NCBI RefSeq assembly: GCF_001598695.1
Contig: NZ_BCZK01000003.1
Span: forward strand, 62,001 to 126,000
Direction of reading: 5' to 3'
DNA: 64,000 bases
DNA from: Klebsiella oxytoca NBRC 105695
GTDB taxonomy: Bacteria > Pseudomonadota > Gammaproteobacteria > Enterobacterales > Enterobacteriaceae
Shown here: positions 62,571 to 64,000 of the stretch, piece by piece
How the letters are laid out: every line of letters begins with the position of its first letter
Position numbering within the stretch: the first letter of the stretch is position 1
The notes under the pieces: model-generated
The model's input: only the letters and a program-made list of their open reading frames with translations
What the model was told of the DNA's origin: nothing
Databases searched by the model: none
Made by a program: the position numbers and the translations under genes

Positions 62571-64000
62571 TTACTCCTGAGAAGAACGATGGCGGGTGAA
62601 GAAGCGTTTCACCAGCACAAAGAACAGCGGCACGAAGAACACCGCCAGCAGCGTCGCGGTCAGGGTTCCGCCGATAATCCCGGTACCGATCGCCACGCGG
62701 CTGTTGGCCCCGGCTCCGGTGGCGATCGCCAGCGGCAGCACCCCGGCAATAAACGCCAGCGAGGTCATCACAATAGGTCGTAGGCGGGTCTGCGCGGCGC
62801 GCATGGCGGCACGCGACAGGGAATAGCCCTCTTCCACCGCCGATTCGGCGAATTCGACGATCAGGATGGCGTTCTTCGACGACAGGCCGATAGTGGTTAA
62901 CAGCGCCACCTGGAAGTAAACGTCATTGTTCAGACCGCGCATCCATGCCGCCAGCGCCGCGCCGAGCAGCCCAAGCGGGATCACCATGATCACCGAGAAC
63001 GGTACCGACCAGCTCTCATACAGCGCCGCGAGGCACAGGAAGACCACCAGAATCGAGATGGCGTAGAGGCTCATCGCCTGGCCGCTGGCGAGTTTTTCCT
63101 GCAGCGACATGCCGCTCCATGCCCAGGTGGTACCGGCCGGCAGGTCATTGGCCAGGGCTTCCATCTTGTCCATTGCCGCGCCGGAGCTGAAGCCGCTGGC
63201 GTTTTCGCCCTGGATTTCAAAGGCGGCGGAGCCGTTGTAGCGCACCAGGCTCTCCGGGCCGTATTGCCAGCGGGTGGTGGCGAAGGCGGAGAACGGCGTC
63301 ATGCTGTCATCGCTGCCGCGTACGAACCATTTACCGAGGTCGGACGGCACGGCGCGGGCGTCGCTTTCGCCCTGGATATAGACCTTCTTCACGCGACCGC
63401 GATCGATAAAGTCGTTAACGTAGGTTCCCCCCCAGGCGCTGGAGAGGGTATCGGTAACATCGCTTAATGACAGCCCGAGCGAGACGGCTTTATTGTTATC
63501 GATATCGACCTGCAGCTGCGGCATTTGCGGCAAATCGTTGGCGCGTACCGACTGCAGCTCGGAACTTTGATTCGCCGCGGCCAGCAGCTGGCTGCGCATT
63601 TTCATCAGACTGTCGCGATCGGTGCCGCCGCTGGCCATCAGTTCGAAGGTGAAACCGTTACTCTGCCCCAGGCCATCTACCGACGGCGGGGTCATGGCGA
63701 ACAGGGTGGCGTCGCGAATGCTGCCGAGCTCTTTGGTGGCGCGCAGGGCGATGGCCTGAGCGGTATTTTCTTCGCCTTTACGTTCGGACCAGTTTTTCAG
63801 CGACACGAAGGCCATCCCGGCGTTTTGTCCGCTGCCGCTAAAGCTAAAACCGTCAACGGTAAAGATCACGTCGGTATTGGCTTTCTCTTTCGTCAGGAAC
63901 CAGTCGGTGACCTGGCGGCGAACCTCGGCGGTGCGTACCGCCGTTGCTCCGGCAGGCAGCGTGTACTGGACCATGATTTCGCCCTGATCCTCCGTCGGCA
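62571..64000 (-). CDS. RND multidrug efflux pump inner-membrane subunit, C-terminal part (partial)
   Basis: About 476 residues of an AcrB-like HAE1 pump; the frame runs off the right edge (before the first Met it reads PTEDQGEI, the conserved LPxEDQG region) so the N-terminal half is missing. The C-terminal porter domain (YVNDFIDRGRVKKVYI, VPFSAFATTRW) and TM8-12 (LAALYESWSVPFSVIMVIPLG, GLSSKNAILIVEFA) are intact. With the adjacent OMF it suggests a full RND operon such as the eef-type locus of Klebsiella; that name is only a guess. Confidence 0.92.
   Translation of the reverse strand, partial: PTEDQGEIMVQYTLPAGATAVRTAEVRRQVTDWFLTKEKANTDVIFTVDGFSFSGSGQNAGMAFVSLKNWSERKGEENTAQAIALRATKELGSIRDATLFAMTPPSVDGLGQSNGFTFELMASGGTDRDSLMKMRSQLLAAANQSSELQSVRANDLPQMPQLQVDIDNNKAVSLGLSLSDVTDTLSSAWGGTYVNDFIDRGRVKKVYIQGESDARAVPSDLGKWFVRGSDDSMTPFSAFATTRWQYGPESLVRYNGSAAFEIQGENASGFSSGAAMDKMEALANDLPAGTTWAWSGMSLQEKLASGQAMSLYAISILVVFLCLAALYESWSVPFSVIMVIPLGLLGAALAAWMRGLNNDVYFQVALLTTIGLSSKNAILIVEFAESAVEEGYSLSRAAMRAAQTRLRPIVMTSLAFIAGVLPLAIATGAGANSRVAIGTGIIGGTLTATLLAVFFVPLFFVLVKRFFTRHRSSQE

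Overview
The window is a 64 kb stretch of ordinary enterobacterial chromosome, most likely from the Klebsiella group (Klebsiella, Raoultella or a close relative). It starts in recF-gyrB and follows the E. coli 82-84 min gene order almost gene for gene: yidA, dgoRKADT, yidRQ, ibpAB, yidEP, the alpha-glucoside PTS operon, yidLKJHGF, dsdCXA, emrD, tisB/istR, ivbL-ilvBN, uhpABCT, yicN, nepI, yicS, yicL. Lineage-specific blocks are inserted into this backbone: a LysR/MDR pair where yidB sits in E. coli, a RelE-type toxin-antitoxin pair, the phnXW/phnR/phnSTUV aminoethylphosphonate cluster, an orphan lactose/cellobiose-type PTS with a LamB-like porin, an Rpn nuclease gene, murQP, and an RND efflux locus with a Bcr-like exporter. 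GC is high outside a few AT-richer patches. Two ERIC elements and three REP/BIME clusters lie between genes, as expected for this group. No rRNA, tRNA, insertion sequence or CRISPR array was seen.

Layout. 1-5.6 kb: recF end, gyrB, LysR regulator divergent from an MDR oxidoreductase, yidA. 5.6-10.6 kb: D-galactonate catabolism (dgoRKADT) behind three phased DgoR-type boxes. 10.6-16.1 kb: yidR behind a perfect hairpin, yidQ, the heat-shock pair ibpAB with RNA-thermometer leaders, yidE and yidP. 16.2-25.2 kb: an intact alpha-glucoside PTS operon (aglAB), then yidL facing the yidKJ transporter/sulfatase pair and yidHGF. 25.2-29 kb: D-serine detoxification (dsdCXA). 29-35 kb: exporters, the SOS-controlled TisB/IstR type I toxin-antitoxin system, and attenuated ilvBN. 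35-40 kb: hexose-phosphate sensing and uptake (uhpABCT). 40-50 kb: yicN, toxin-antitoxin, nepI, and the AEP regulon with two copies of one operator. 50-55 kb: porin/PTS operon and its LacI regulator. 55-64 kb: yicS, the Rpn locus, yicL, murQP and efflux genes.

The most interesting locus is the Rpn gene at 55.3-56.3 kb. A very strong internal Shine-Dalgarno and an in-frame ATG would produce the C-terminal 77 residues as a separate small protein. That matches the recently described gene-within-a-gene toxin/antitoxin anti-phage design, and the small protein carries a 12-bp tandem repeat that can change length without losing frame. Other observations worth testing are the 14-bp perfect hairpin over the yidR ribosome binding site, the identical PhnR-type operators at both AEP promoters, ROSE-like cores upstream of both ibpA and ibpB, and the SPASM-only YidF beside a Cys-type sulfatase. 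All functional statements rest on reading translations and on remembered family knowledge; no searches were run.
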